Counted from the first letter of the stretch, positions 1-9,124 are shown. The stretch: DNA of 64,000 nt from an uncultured Prevotellaceae bacterium (GCA_902790625.1 CADASP010000009.1:221937-285936), one strand, 5' to 3'. Notes: a model not told the origin generated them from the sequence alone. Numbers and translations: made by a program.

Positions 1-236
1 GCCAATGATGGCAGCGAACGCCGCCAATGATGGCAGCGGCCGCTGCCAACCGAAATTTGTAAGTGATGATGAATATAGAGAAATGGTTATCCGCAATCAC
101 CCGACGCCCCGCGCTCGACCTCTGGTCGATTTTACCTTGCTACCAAAGGGACACAAGAAGTGACAACGAGCGACCAGAGGGCGAGTCCAGACCGTCTATC
201 GGGTACATGCGGATAATCGTTTAATTTCGTACTGTT

Positions 237-300
237 GCGGTTGAAAAGACGGTGGCGTTTTTTTTGAAGATTCCAGACGCTGAAAGCGTCCTTGTCACCT
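237..300. repeat. GTTGAAAAGACG dispersed element, copy 1
   Basis: The sequence GGTTGAAAAGACGGTGGCG, then a T run, then CCAGACGCTGAAAGCGTC matches copies at 9027-9088, 52401-52440 (partial) and 52981-53046. The segment after it (GCGTCCTTGTCACCTGAT, then GCGGATAATCATT) is also shared with the copy at 9027. It contains a small hairpin, GACGCTGAAAGCGTC. Confidence 0.7.
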
Positions 301-320
301 GATTGCGGATAATCATTAAA

Positions 321-387
321 GTTTATTTCTCGACGTGAAATTCTCGTTCCACGTCGTGGTTTTAACGTTCATCGTCGTGAAATAAAC
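321..387. repeat. Nested palindrome (hairpin with alternative inner stem)
   Basis: Outer arms GTTTATTTCTCGACG (321-335) and CGTCGTGAAATAAAC (373-387) are complementary with one mismatch. CGACGTGAA (331-339) can alternatively pair with TTCCACGTCG (347-356). The two pairings are mutually exclusive, so the DNA or RNA could switch between folds. No gene is attached to it closely. Confidence 0.6.
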
Positions 388-660
388 TTTTGTCACGGCC
401 ATTGGCAAACGTTGACGGGGCTTTCCAACTATTTCCGCATGCCTTTTCTATGCTATGCGCCATAAGGCTATGATAGATTGATGCCCATAGGAAGCCTCGC
501 GATGGATAAACAGTCAAGAATCACATCAAATAATCCCTCGGCAATGCTTAGCGAGGCTCAGGCCATCAATAACAGAGCTGGCGGGCTACAAAAAAGTGGG
601 CTTCGGTAGGTAGATGCTGAAACGAAATGAAAAAAACGGTAAAATTTTCAGCCATTATTG

Positions 661-690
661 TTGGCATGTCGAGATTATTTTGTAATTTTG
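661..690 (+). promoter_or_regulatory. Bacteroidetes-type promoter for nrdD
   Basis: A -33 element TTG (661-663) lies 19 bp before the -7 element TAATTTTG (683-690), fitting the TAnnTTTG consensus. The predicted transcript has a leader of about 105 nt before the nrdD start at 804. I saw no NrdR box. Confidence 0.65.
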
Positions 691-803
691 CACACGGATA
701 GCGTTTTCCGAAACGGACAACTTTTGAAAGGCGAAAAAGAAAAAAGTTTTCCAAAACGAACAACCCTGTTGAAGCAACGAAACAACAACTTACCAATAAG
801 CAA

Positions 804-2897
804 ATGGAAATTAAGAACTTTACCATCACCAAACGCGACGGTTCGAAAGACCGTTTTTCGTTAGACAAGATTATGAACGCCATCGTGAAGGCGTTTGAAA
901 GTGTGAACCAGTCGGCCGACCTGGCCACCGTGTCGAAGATCCTGAACCACTTGGACATGCACGACAACATCACGGTGGAGGACATCCAGAACCAGGTGGA
1001 GGAAGCCCTGATGTGCGAAGGCCACTACCAGGTGGCCAAATCGTTCATCCTCTATCGCCAGCAGCACACCGAAGACCGCGAGACGCTGGAGAAGATGCAG
1101 TTCCTCTCGGAATATATGGAGAGCGTGAACGCCGCCACCGGCTCGAAGTACGATGCCAATGCCAACGTGGAGCACAAGAACATTGCCACGCTCATCGGCG
1201 AGCTGCCCAAGAGCAACTTCATCCGCCTGAACCGCCGCCTGCTCACCGACCGCATCAAGAAGATGTATGGCAAGCAGCTGGCCGACGAATATATCGACAA
1301 GCTGACGCACCACTTTATATACAAGAACGACGAGACCTCGCTGGCCAACTATTGCGCCAGCATCACCATGTACCCCTGGCTCATCGGCGGCACCAAGAGC
1401 ATCGGCGGCAACTCCACCGCTCCCACCAACCTGAAGAGCTACTGCGGCGGCTTCGTGAACATGGTGTTCATGGTGAGCTCGATGCTGAGCGGTGCCTGCG
1501 CCACGCCAGAGTTTCTGATGTACATGAACTACTTCATCGGCAAGGAGTTCGGGCTGGACTACTGGAAGCGCGTCGACGAGGTGGTTGACCTCTCGCTGAA
1601 GCACCGCACGCTCGACAAGGTCATCACCGACTATTTCGAGCAGATTGTCTACTCGCTCAACCAGCCCACCGGCGCCCGCAACTACCAGGCCGTGTTCTGG
1701 AACGTGGCCTACTACGACCGCTACTACTTCGAGAGCATCTTTGGCGAGTTCTACTTCCCCGATGGCTCGAAGCCCGACTGGGACGGACTGAGCTGGCTGC
1801 AGAAGCGATTCATGAAGTGGTTCAACAAGGAGCGCACGAAGACCCTGCTCACCTTCCCCGTGGAGACGATGGCCCTGCTGACCGACGAGAACGGCGAGCC
1901 GAAGGACAAGGAGTGGGGCGAGTTCACCGCCGAGATGTATGCCGAGGGGCACTCGTTCTTCACCTATATGAGCGACAACGCCGACTCGCTGAGCAGCTGC
2001 TGCCGTCTGCGCAACGAAATCACCGACAACGGCTTCAGCTACACCCTGGGCGCCGGCGGCGTCAGCACCGGCTCGAAGAGCGTGCTCACCATCAACCTGA
2101 ACCGCTGCATCCAGTATGCCGTGAACCACAAGCTGGACTACCTGGACTATCTCGGCGGTGTCATCGACCTCTGCCACAAGGTGCAGCTGGCCTACAACGA
2201 GAACCTGAAGGAGCTGCAAGCCCACGGCATGCTGCCCCTCTTCGACGCTGGCTACATCAACATCTCGCGCCAGTACCTCACCATCGGCATCAACGGCCTG
2301 GTGGAGGCCGCCGAGTTCATGGGGCTGCGCATCACGCCCAACGACCAGTATCTGCGCTTCGTGCAGGGCATCCTCGGCCTGGTGGAGAAATACAACAAGC
2401 AGTACCGCACGAAGGACGTGATGTTCAACTGCGAGATGATCCCAGCCGAGAACGTGGGCGTGAAGCACGCCAAGTGGGACCGCGAGGACGGCTACTTCGT
2501 GCCGCGCGACTGCTACAACTCATACTTCTATGTGGTGGAAGACGACTCGCTGAGCGTCATCGACAAGTTCAAGCTGCATGGCGCACCCTACATCGAGCAC
2601 CTCACCGGCGGCTCGGCCCTGCACATGAACCTGGAGGAGCACCTCTCGAAGGAGCAGTACCTGCAGCTGCTGCGCGTGGCCGCCAAGGAGGGGTGCAACT
2701 ACTTCACGTTCAACATCCCCAACACCGTGTGCAACGACTGTGGGCACATCGACAAGCGCTACCTGAAGGAGTGCCCCCACTGCCACTCGAAGAACATCGA
2801 CTACATGACCCGCATCATCGGCTACCTGAAGCGCGTCAGCAATTTCTCGCAAGCCCGACAGGAGGAGGCCGCGCGCCGCTACTATGCCACGGCATGA
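804..2897 (+). CDS. nrdD: Anaerobic ribonucleoside-triphosphate reductase (class III)
   Basis: This oxygen-sensitive cytosolic enzyme reduces ribonucleoside triphosphates to deoxynucleotides, using a glycyl radical installed by the SAM enzyme NrdG. The 697-residue protein begins with an ATP-cone domain (ITKRDGSKDRFSLDKI, roughly residues 5-95), followed by the ten-stranded barrel domain. Near the end are the four zinc cysteines (C643, C646, C657, C660) and the glycyl-radical motif RIIGYL, with the radical glycine at 673. The length is normal for the family. The start at 804 is where the ATP cone begins, and a promoter lies at 661-690. NrdG, which usually follows directly in this group, is absent: the next 240 bp are repeats and then unrelated secreted proteins. 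Confidence 0.96.
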   Translation: MEIKNFTITKRDGSKDRFSLDKIMNAIVKAFESVNQSADLATVSKILNHLDMHDNITVEDIQNQVEEALMCEGHYQVAKSFILYRQQHTEDRETLEKMQFLSEYMESVNAATGSKYDANANVEHKNIATLIGELPKSNFIRLNRRLLTDRIKKMYGKQLADEYIDKLTHHFIYKNDETSLANYCASITMYPWLIGGTKSIGGNSTAPTNLKSYCGGFVNMVFMVSSMLSGACATPEFLMYMNYFIGKEFGLDYWKRVDEVVDLSLKHRTLDKVITDYFEQIVYSLNQPTGARNYQAVFWNVAYYDRYYFESIFGEFYFPDGSKPDWDGLSWLQKRFMKWFNKERTKTLLTFPVETMALLTDENGEPKDKEWGEFTAEMYAEGHSFFTYMSDNADSLSSCCRLRNEITDNGFSYTLGAGGVSTGSKSVLTINLNRCIQYAVNHKLDYLDYLGGVIDLCHKVQLAYNENLKELQAHGMLPLFDAGYINISRQYLTIGINGLVEAAEFMGLRITPNDQYLRFVQGILGLVEKYNKQYRTKDVMFNCEMIPAENVGVKHAKWDREDGYFVPRDCYNSYFYVVEDDSLSVIDKFKLHGAPYIEHLTGGSALHMNLEEHLSKEQYLQLLRVAAKEGCNYFTFNIPNTVCNDCGHIDKRYLKECPHCHSKNIDYMTRIIGYLKRVSNFSQARQEEAARRYYATA

Positions 2898-2902
2898 TGT
2901 GA

Positions 2903-3008
2903 GGGTGAAGGGTTAAAGGTGGAGGGTGGAGGGAGGAAAGTTTAGGGGTGGGAGGTGAGAGGTGAGAGGTGAGAGGTGGGAGGTGAGAGGTGAGAGGTGG
3001 GAGGTGAG
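2903..3008. repeat. Heptamer tract downstream of nrdD
   Basis: Degenerate tandem heptamers of the types GGTGAGA, GGTGGGA and GGGTGGA begin a few bases after the nrdD stop. This is one of many short-unit tracts in the window whose unit differs between loci. Confidence 0.8.
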
Positions 3009-3032
3009 AGAATAGTTTGCACGCCCAGATGA

Positions 3033-3116
3033 GAAGTTAGTCGTTTAGGGGATTGGTCGTTTAGTTGTTTAGGCTTGCGGTAATATCCCCAAACGACCAA
3101 ACGACAAATATACCAA
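3033..3116 (+). repeat. 80-bp dispersed element, forward copy
   Basis: This stretch, built on the motif GTCGTTTAG, is nearly identical to the reverse complement of 50408-50482, differing by two substitutions and an extra CAAACGAC unit. It is internally quasi-palindromic (TCGTTTAG-type arms on the left, CAAACGAC-type arms on the right around GGCTTGCGGTAA). It sits just upstream of the secreted-protein cluster. Confidence 0.85.
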
Positions 3117-3138
3117 ACGACTAATCAACCAAACATAC

Positions 3139-3645
3139 ATGAAAACGAAAGCAATACTTGCATTACTCTTATGGTGGTCGATGTCAATTGGCGCACTGGC
3201 GGCAGGCCAGGGCGTGCTGATTGTTGGCCTGACCGACGGGAACACCCTACGATTTATGGTGCCGGTTCAGAATCCCCATGTGGGTTGTTCGTTTGGGGTG
3301 ATGAAGATAGACTATCTTGCAGAGGGCAACGAGGCCCGACAGCTTCAGTTCGAGCGCGACGCAGTGGCATACCTGAAGATGACCACGGCGGAGGAGCTGA
3401 ACCTTGAAACCATCGAGGCCGACGAGAGCCGCATCAGCTTCGACCTGACACGAAGCAGCGTGGTGCATGTGAGCGGACTGAAGGATGCCGACCGGCTGCA
3501 AGTGTATCGCATCGATGGCAAGCGTGCAAAAGCCATCATCAACCGTCGGGGCAGCGAGGCCACCGTCAGCATCGATGGCGAGCAGCGTGGCATCTACTTG
3601 GTGAGCGTCAACCATTGTTTCACCTTTAAACTGATGAAGCCATGA
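3139..3645 (+). CDS. Small secreted protein with a sorting-tail-like C-terminus
   Basis: The 168-residue protein has an N-terminal signal peptide (MKTKAILALLLWWSMSIGAL, probable cleavage after ALAA). Its C-terminal part (LQVYRIDGKRA ... GIYLVSV ... FKLMKP) resembles the C-terminal domain that ends many type IX-secreted or surface-attached Bacteroidetes proteins, but little precedes it. The specific function is unknown. The stop overlaps the next start by 4 bp (ATGA), so it is translationally coupled to the fasciclin protein. It may be a small partner of the two larger secreted proteins that follow. Confidence 0.75.
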   Translation: MKTKAILALLLWWSMSIGALAAGQGVLIVGLTDGNTLRFMVPVQNPHVGCSFGVMKIDYLAEGNEARQLQFERDAVAYLKMTTAEELNLETIEADESRISFDLTRSSVVHVSGLKDADRLQVYRIDGKRAKAIINRRGSEATVSIDGEQRGIYLVSVNHCFTFKLMKP

Positions 3646-5474
3646 AGAAGCCTTTGCTACTACTGACCCTCGTGGCGCTGGTCACCCCCGCCACCGCCCA
3701 GGAATACATCCTCGTCGACGACGACGTGCCCATCTTCTCCAGCGATGTGTTGGAGATAACCTACGAGACAGACGAACAGTTCGGGCAGCGGCTACTGCCA
3801 GGCATCCTCGCTGCCGACCCGAAGACACAGCTCTTTAGCCAAGCCCTACAGCTGACGGGGTTAGCCGACACGCTCCGCTGCTACTGGTATGCCGACTATA
3901 CTACGCCCAGCGAGCCGAGGTATTACTACAGGTCGTATGTCTGGAATGAAGTGGCTTGGTTCAATGAGCACCGCTACAAGAACTTCACCGTCTTTGCCGA
4001 GACCGACGATGTCTTTGCCGCGCAAGGCATCGGCAACATCGAGCAGTTGAAGGCCTACGCCAAGCAGGTGTACGACCCCGTCTTCCCCGACGATGCCGCA
4101 ATCAGCAACCCAACCGACCGCCGCAACTCACTCAACCGCTTCGTGGCCTACCACATCCTGCGCCACGGCAGCACCTATTGGTATCTGACGTTCTACGACG
4201 GTAAGATGACCGAAAGGTTTGTAGATGCCACCCTAACCGATATCAACGTGTGGTATGGCACTCTGATGGAGCAGGGCGTACTAAAGTTCAGCTACCCACT
4301 CATTGGCAACGACAGCGGTGTCTATCTGAACCACAGAGGACTGGGCACTGAGCCCGACAAATACGGCAAGCAGGTGCGCGGGGCAAAGGTGGTGGCCGAC
4401 GGCGAGCAGGGCTTCGACCACCCCTGCTTCAACGGCAACTACTTCTACATCGACCGCATACTGGCCTACGACCTACCCACACGCGACGACGTACTGGGCA
4501 GCGAGCTGTGGCGAATGGACTTCAAGACACTCTCGCCCGACATCATGAACAATTATCAGGAGATGAGGGGTGACTACTTCATGACTGACGATCCCGGCAG
4601 CACTCCTAGTGGTCACAACTACATCTACAAATGGGATGCCATGGAGAACATCACCGGCCACTCGCCCGAAGCGCCTGGCTTGGTGGCACGCAGGACTGAC
4701 GCCAATTTCTATTGCTGGCAGGGCGACGAAATCAACATTTTTGGCCCATTCGACATCAATATCCAGTTGCCCACCCTACCCCCTGGCGAGTGGGAGGTGC
4801 GCATGGGCTTAGCGGTCACAGACATGCGCCCCAGCGTGAATGTCTACCTAAACGGACAGTTGACCATCGACTCGCTTGTGCTTTCACGAGGCTACTATGA
4901 TGCCGATATGCCTTTCGGCCAGACTCCCCTGGGGGCGGATATACTTGCCTATATGGAAACGCATGTGTTCACCGTAGAGCAGCTGGGCGACAGTCTCTTC
5001 CTGGTGACCGACGTGAAGACGGGCGAGCAGATGCTCACAACGGAAGACCCGTACAAAAAGATGTATAACGGCCCCTACCTATTTTATACCGGCGTACTAC
5101 ATGATGCCATCATTGCCGGCTTCATCGGCATAGACTCCACAACGGGCGAAAGCATCGACTGGTCGGAGCGAGCCAACAACTATCGTGCACAGGCCATCAA
5201 GGACTACACCGCCACGCAGCCAAAGGTGATGCATGCACCGAAGGCGTGTATGCGTTTCAATTCAGGTGGCCACCAATTCAGTTTGTTCGATGATTCACAA
5301 TATTCACTACGATACGTCCTGGGGCACATCGTCAGCGATGGTAGAAACCGCAACACGCTGCGCATAGAGTGGCGTGCCGCATCGCCATACAGCAGCGCCA
5401 AGGAGATGATGATCGACTACTTTGAGTTGGTACCCAAGGCCGTCTACGACAACCAAGAGATACCCGAAGAGTGA
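3642..5474 (+). CDS. Fasciclin (FAS1)-domain secreted protein
   Basis: The 610-residue exported protein has the signal peptide MKKPLLLLTLVALVTPATAQ. Residues about 40-180 show FAS1 hallmarks: FTVFAETDDVF, then a helical segment, then NRFVAYHILRHG. FAS1 modules are adhesive folds in cell-surface proteins. In Bacteroidetes, FAS1 proteins are commonly followed by a long beta-rich region like the one here (residues 200-610), whose ligand is unknown. It overlaps the preceding gene by 4 bp and lies 17 bp before the next, so the three secreted proteins likely form one operon. A role in surface adhesion or matrix binding is inferred from the fold only. Confidence 0.8.
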   Translation: MKKPLLLLTLVALVTPATAQEYILVDDDVPIFSSDVLEITYETDEQFGQRLLPGILAADPKTQLFSQALQLTGLADTLRCYWYADYTTPSEPRYYYRSYVWNEVAWFNEHRYKNFTVFAETDDVFAAQGIGNIEQLKAYAKQVYDPVFPDDAAISNPTDRRNSLNRFVAYHILRHGSTYWYLTFYDGKMTERFVDATLTDINVWYGTLMEQGVLKFSYPLIGNDSGVYLNHRGLGTEPDKYGKQVRGAKVVADGEQGFDHPCFNGNYFYIDRILAYDLPTRDDVLGSELWRMDFKTLSPDIMNNYQEMRGDYFMTDDPGSTPSGHNYIYKWDAMENITGHSPEAPGLVARRTDANFYCWQGDEINIFGPFDINIQLPTLPPGEWEVRMGLAVTDMRPSVNVYLNGQLTIDSLVLSRGYYDADMPFGQTPLGADILAYMETHVFTVEQLGDSLFLVTDVKTGEQMLTTEDPYKKMYNGPYLFYTGVLHDAIIAGFIGIDSTTGESIDWSERANNYRAQAIKDYTATQPKVMHAPKACMRFNSGGHQFSLFDDSQYSLRYVLGHIVSDGRNRNTLRIEWRAASPYSSAKEMMIDYFELVPKAVYDNQEIPEE

Positions 5475-5491
5475 GAAAGGAGAAAAGCAAC

Positions 5492-6940
5492 ATGAAAAAA
5501 ATCATAGCGATTATCACAGTGGCCTTCATGAGCTGCTACGCCGGAGCCTTGGCACAAGATGTCATCGTGCTCCACATGAAGGACGGCACCACGCGCCGAT
5601 ACGTGAACGGCGTGAAGGAGCGCACCGACATCAACTTCTACAAGCATGCGCCCACCACCACCTATACCCCCGACTATACCTCCACCCACGACAACGGCTA
5701 CCAAGTGGCGTGGAACGTGAACAGCGTCTGGAAGATTGACGGGGAATACACCGTGGGTATCTTCTGGGAAGACAGCGTGCCCAAAAACTTCACCCCCCGA
5801 CATGGACTCTGCTTTGGCACTAAGCCCGGACTCATGGTGGACAACTGCGAGCAAAAGGCCTACGCCGAGGATGTCACTCTGCGTGGCATCAATATACACA
5901 GAGACATGATGTCGAACATTTTTCCTTATTGCCACTATCTGGTCATAGGCGAAAAGATGACTAACAACATGAGCATGAGAGTGCCCTACAACAATTCGGA
6001 CTCGTATGCAGAATTTTATTTGGATGTTGCGTCCAACCATCTCGCCACCCATTTGGAGCGTGGCGCCACCTACTACTACCGCACCTTTACGGAAGGCCAA
6101 GTGCTGGAAGACGGAGCCATGAAGAGCGTGGTGTTCTACGGCCCCGAGCGCAGTTTCCGCGTGCCCCGCGTGATGGCCGACTACGGCTATTTCCCCTACG
6201 CCCAAGGCACGCCCGAAGCTATGGCCGCCTTTGCCCATCATTTCCCCCAAGGGGTGACAGCGCCCACATGGGCAGAGATTGATGCGCTGTGGAAGCAGTG
6301 GAGGGAGACCGCAGAGGGAAAGCATCTCGACCTCTCAGCCGACATCACCAGCGACCAGTTCGATGATGGCACAGGCTATCGCCTCAACCGCATCCCCGAC
6401 GAGTTCTACACGTGGCTCGCCAACCGCGAGGTGGTTATCGACGCCTTCGACGACCTGGCGGAAGTGAGCTGGGTCATAGAAGCGCATGGCGACACATTGG
6501 CGACGGTCAGCATCGAGCTGGTGACGGGGCTCGACTCCATACCAGGAGGGAAATACGTACGATTCACACCCGTGGTACCAATGGTTAACCACAAAGTCAT
6601 CTACCGCAGCAACGAGGTGGTGCCTGGAGTGAAATACAAGCTCGTGGTGAATTTCGCCCCCGAAACGCTACCCAACGCCACGGCCAACGACCTGCTTCCC
6701 ACGCTTATCCGCATCGTGACCAACCCCATAGAAGGCGGGAAAGACACCGTCATCGTCAACAAGCATTATGTGCCAGCCACGCACATGAGCACGTATGAGA
6801 ACGATGACTTCAACATCCGGCAAATGGGCACCAACCTGAAGATAGAATCCCGTATCACAAGCGCAGAATTAAGAAACAATAATTACAACCGAATCATGCG
6901 CATCGCCCAAATGCGGCTGGTGCCATATAAAGAAGAATAG
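5492..6940 (+). CDS. Secreted protein of unknown function
   Basis: This 482-residue protein has the signal peptide MKKIIAIITVAFMSCYAGAL. I chose the start at 5492 because a signal peptide begins there and AGGAG lies about 12 bp upstream; an in-frame ATG at 5471 would place seven polar residues before it. The mature part begins VIVLHMKDGTTRRY, a motif seen at the N-terminus of many Bacteroidales secreted proteins, followed by beta-rich sequence (RGATYYYRTF) like an FN3-type sandwich. It is third in the operon after the fasciclin protein. No catalytic motif was recognised. Confidence 0.75.
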   Translation: MKKIIAIITVAFMSCYAGALAQDVIVLHMKDGTTRRYVNGVKERTDINFYKHAPTTTYTPDYTSTHDNGYQVAWNVNSVWKIDGEYTVGIFWEDSVPKNFTPRHGLCFGTKPGLMVDNCEQKAYAEDVTLRGINIHRDMMSNIFPYCHYLVIGEKMTNNMSMRVPYNNSDSYAEFYLDVASNHLATHLERGATYYYRTFTEGQVLEDGAMKSVVFYGPERSFRVPRVMADYGYFPYAQGTPEAMAAFAHHFPQGVTAPTWAEIDALWKQWRETAEGKHLDLSADITSDQFDDGTGYRLNRIPDEFYTWLANREVVIDAFDDLAEVSWVIEAHGDTLATVSIELVTGLDSIPGGKYVRFTPVVPMVNHKVIYRSNEVVPGVKYKLVVNFAPETLPNATANDLLPTLIRIVTNPIEGGKDTVIVNKHYVPATHMSTYENDDFNIRQMGTNLKIESRITSAELRNNNYNRIMRIAQMRLVPYKEE

Positions 6941-6946
6941 AAACAG

Positions 6947-7528
6947 ATGGAAAACCTGATTGTAGTGGATGCGGAATACGTAGACCGCATCGCATTTAAC
7001 CTGATAGTGAACTTCGAGCGGATGCTGGAGCGGCGCGTGCCCGAAGCCGACCTGGCCGTGTGGATAGAGTGCCTGGCACTCGACGGGGGGTTGGGCGACG
7101 GCGACGCAGAGATACAGGTGGTGCTCATCCACGAGAAGGGGAGCAAGCGCCTGACAAACTTCTGCCCCGGACACTACGAGGAAGAGCTCAACGGAAAGGC
7201 TTTCAAGGGAAGGCAAGGGGAGTTCTCGATCGCCACCGTGCAGACCGAGGAGATGGCCAACAAAGAGAAACTGCTGACAGAAACGCTGCAGCTGGCAGGG
7301 CAGCAGCCGAAGCTGAACACGCTGATGGTGGTGGCCCCCGAGACCCTACTCGGCAACGCCAAGCGGATGCTGCTGCAGATGGCCACCCCGACGTGCCGCA
7401 CCACGCTGTTCACCCTGCAGCCTATGATAGCCACCTCTCTGCGCCAAGAGTCGCTGGGCTACTCGCTCATGGCCGCCCTGGGCATCAGCGGAAAGGAAAT
7501 CGACGAGAGGCTGAAGAAAGAAAAATAA
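6947..7528 (+). CDS. Conserved Bacteroidales protein of unknown function
   Basis: This 193-residue soluble protein has no signal peptide or membrane segment. It begins MENLIVVDAEYVDRIAFNLIVNFERML and contains NGKAFKGRQGEF. I believe it belongs to a Bacteroidales family of unknown function (possibly the one catalogued as DUF6621, unverified). It starts 6 bp after the preceding secreted-protein gene, so it may be co-transcribed, although a cytoplasmic product there is unexpected. It ends in a charged tail (DERLKKEK). No function is assigned. Confidence 0.7.
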   Translation: MENLIVVDAEYVDRIAFNLIVNFERMLERRVPEADLAVWIECLALDGGLGDGDAEIQVVLIHEKGSKRLTNFCPGHYEEELNGKAFKGRQGEFSIATVQTEEMANKEKLLTETLQLAGQQPKLNTLMVVAPETLLGNAKRMLLQMATPTCRTTLFTLQPMIATSLRQESLGYSLMAALGISGKEIDERLKKEK

Positions 7529-7532
7529 CCGC

Positions 7533-7556
7533 ACTCCACTCACCACTCACCACTAA
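7533..7556. repeat. Short CTCACCA heptamer tract
   Basis: About three tandem CTCACCA-type heptamers directly follow the stop of the upstream gene. The rest of the gap to 7755 is AT-rich and contains no clear promoter match. Confidence 0.6.
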
Positions 7557-7755
7557 TGAAGTCTTTAAATTAGTAAAACAGGGAAAAACAAGAATAACCG
7601 AGAAAAAACAAATCAAGCGCAAATGAAAAGGTTTTTATCTGTGTTATTGGTTTTCACCTGTTTTCCTAAATTGAAAAAAAACTTATAAAGAACACGACTT
7701 GGTTGATAATCAAATCTTCTAAAACCGATATTTAAAGTTAAAAGCAAAAGGAATT

Positions 7756-8604
7756 ATGTTAGACAAAATCTTTTCGCCAGAGACCTACAGCATGCTGGGT
7801 CAGTGGGCATTGGGCTTCTGCAAGAACCTTCTGGTAGCCATCATCGTATTCATCATCGGCCGGTGGATCATCAAATGGGTGAAGAAGCTGGTGGTGAAGA
7901 TGCTGGAGCGCAGCAAGGTCGACAGCTCGCTCTATTCGTTCCTCACGAGCATCGTCAACGTGGTGCTGTGGTTCACGCTCATCATCATCATCATCTCCAT
8001 CCTGGGCATCGAGACCTCGTCGTTCATCGCTCTCTTCGCCTCGGCTGGCGTGGCCATCGGCATGGCACTGAGCGGCACGCTGCAGAACTTCGCCGGCGGC
8101 GTGATGATCCTGCTGTTCAAGCCTTTCAAGGTGGGCGACTACATCGAGGCACAGGGATATGCCGGCACGGTGAAGGAGATACAAATCTTCAACACCATCC
8201 TGCGCACCAACGACGCGCAGACCATCATCATCCCCAACGGAGGGCTCTCCACCGGCTCGATGAAGAACTACTCTACCGAGCCCTACCGCCGCGTGGACCT
8301 CACCTTCCAGTTTGCCTACGGCACCGACCTGGAGCTGGTGAAGCAGGCCATCAGCGAGATTCAGCAGCGCAACCCACTCGTGCTGCAAGGCCCCGTGAAG
8401 GATAGCCCCGTGGTGGCCGCACCGTGGATAGGCTTGTCGGAACTGGGCGAGAGCGGCGTGGTGGTGAACACCCGCACGTGGTGCAAGAGCGCCGACTACT
8501 GGGCCGTCTACTTCTACATGAACGAGACCGTCTATCAGGAGCTGAAGGAGCGCGGCTTCATGTTCCCCTTCAACCGCATGGACGTGAACATCATCAAGAG
8601 TTAG
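7756..8604 (+). CDS. Small MscS-family mechanosensitive channel
   Basis: This 282-residue inner-membrane protein opens under membrane tension to release osmolytes during hypo-osmotic shock. Transmembrane segments lie at about residues 15-38, 60-85 and 90-115. The third carries the MscS pore signature (SAGVAIGMALSGTLQNFAGG), followed by the beta domain (FKPFKVGDYIEAQGYAGTV ... IPNGGLSTGSMKNYS) and a C-terminal alpha/beta domain. The length matches E. coli MscS (286). A GC-rich terminator hairpin lies 50 bp downstream. A second, much larger MscS-type channel is encoded at 34942. Confidence 0.93.
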   Translation: MLDKIFSPETYSMLGQWALGFCKNLLVAIIVFIIGRWIIKWVKKLVVKMLERSKVDSSLYSFLTSIVNVVLWFTLIIIIISILGIETSSFIALFASAGVAIGMALSGTLQNFAGGVMILLFKPFKVGDYIEAQGYAGTVKEIQIFNTILRTNDAQTIIIPNGGLSTGSMKNYSTEPYRRVDLTFQFAYGTDLELVKQAISEIQQRNPLVLQGPVKDSPVVAAPWIGLSELGESGVVVNTRTWCKSADYWAVYFYMNETVYQELKERGFMFPFNRMDVNIIKS

Positions 8605-8640
8605 GAGTTAGGAGTTAGGAGTTAAGAGTTAGGAGTTAAG
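8601..8640. repeat. GTTAGGA heptamer tract
   Basis: Five tandem GTTAGGA/GTTAAGA heptamers begin at the mscS stop codon itself (GTTAGGAGTTAGGAG). This is the same class as the other short-unit tracts but with a different unit. Confidence 0.75.
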
Positions 8641-8654
8641 GAGCTGAGACACGC

Positions 8655-8696
8655 GCGCAGCCCTTCCCCCGTCATTGCCGAGGGGAAGGGCTGCGC
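8655..8696 (+). terminator. Strong hairpin downstream of mscS
   Basis: A perfect 15-bp inverted repeat (arms 8655-8669 GCGCAGCCCTTCCCC and 8682-8696) with a 12-nt loop. There is no T run after it, so it may be a palindromic element acting as a transcript-end barrier rather than a classic intrinsic terminator. Confidence 0.6.
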
Positions 8697-8831
8697 ATGA
8701 AGTGGCGTGGGAAGACGAACTCGCAAGCACCAGAAGCGGATGGGCGAATCAGCGCACCGCTTGCTCTTGGCACAGCTTGAAGAACTCGTCGCGCGTTTTG
8801 CAAAAGCCGCGCTCGGCTTTTCCAGTACGTA

Positions 8832-9023
8832 ATATTTTGCGCAGCATTCATGATTATTCGTGAGCCATTCATGCACATTCGTGTGGCGTCGCAGACAAAA
8901 AAACGTTCGTACGGTTGAAATATTATTCACGAGTCATTCGCGGGCCATTTACGGATATTCTTGCGTCCCGTTGGCAGCAAGCGGCCAAGGCCGAGCGCGC
9001 GTTGCGTCGCAGACATAAAATTA
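8832..9023. repeat. Dispersed CATTCRTG / GTGGCGTCGCAGACA repeats
   Basis: The segment TTGCGCAGCATTCATG through ATTCGTGTGGCGTCGCAGACA (8838-8897) recurs at 42373-42441, and TTGCGTCGCAGACAT recurs at 9002 and 42531. CTTGCGTCCCGTTGG followed by AGCAAGCGGC (about 8961-8985) recurs at 53824. Degenerate ATTCATG/ATTCGTG units are interspersed. No coding potential was seen. Confidence 0.7.
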
Positions 9024-9026
9024 TTC

Positions 9027-9088
9027 GACGGTTGAAAGTTGAAAAGACGCTGAAGCGTCCTTGTCACCTGATGGCGGATAATCATTTA
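9027..9088. repeat. GTTGAAAAGACG dispersed element, copy 2
   Basis: This copy contains CGACGGTTGAAAGTTGAAAAG, then ACGCTGAAGCGTCCTTGTC, then GCGGATAATCATTTAATTTC. It matches 237-320 closely in the second half. Confidence 0.7.
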
Positions 9089-9124
9089 ATTTCATCGTTA
9101 CTTATCGGAAAAGTGTGGACAAAA

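Larger units (their letters stand above)
1..683. other. Non-coding, repeat-rich region upstream of nrdD
   Basis: I see no convincing gene here. The first 50 bases hold a direct duplication of GCCAATGATGGCAGCG. An inverted pair TTATCCGCA (about 88-96) and TGCGGATAA (about 208-217) encloses about 110 bases with an inner imperfect inverted repeat around CCTCTGGTCG. Positions 237-300 carry a copy of the GTTGAAAAGACG element that recurs at 9027 and 52981. Positions 321-387 form a nested palindrome. The region looks like an assembly of small palindromic elements. Confidence 0.6.

Noticed and set aside
861..2468. 535-codon minus-strand frame opposite nrdD
   Set aside because: It is antisense to a complete NrdD with zinc and glycyl-radical motifs, and its translation is unlike any protein family I know.
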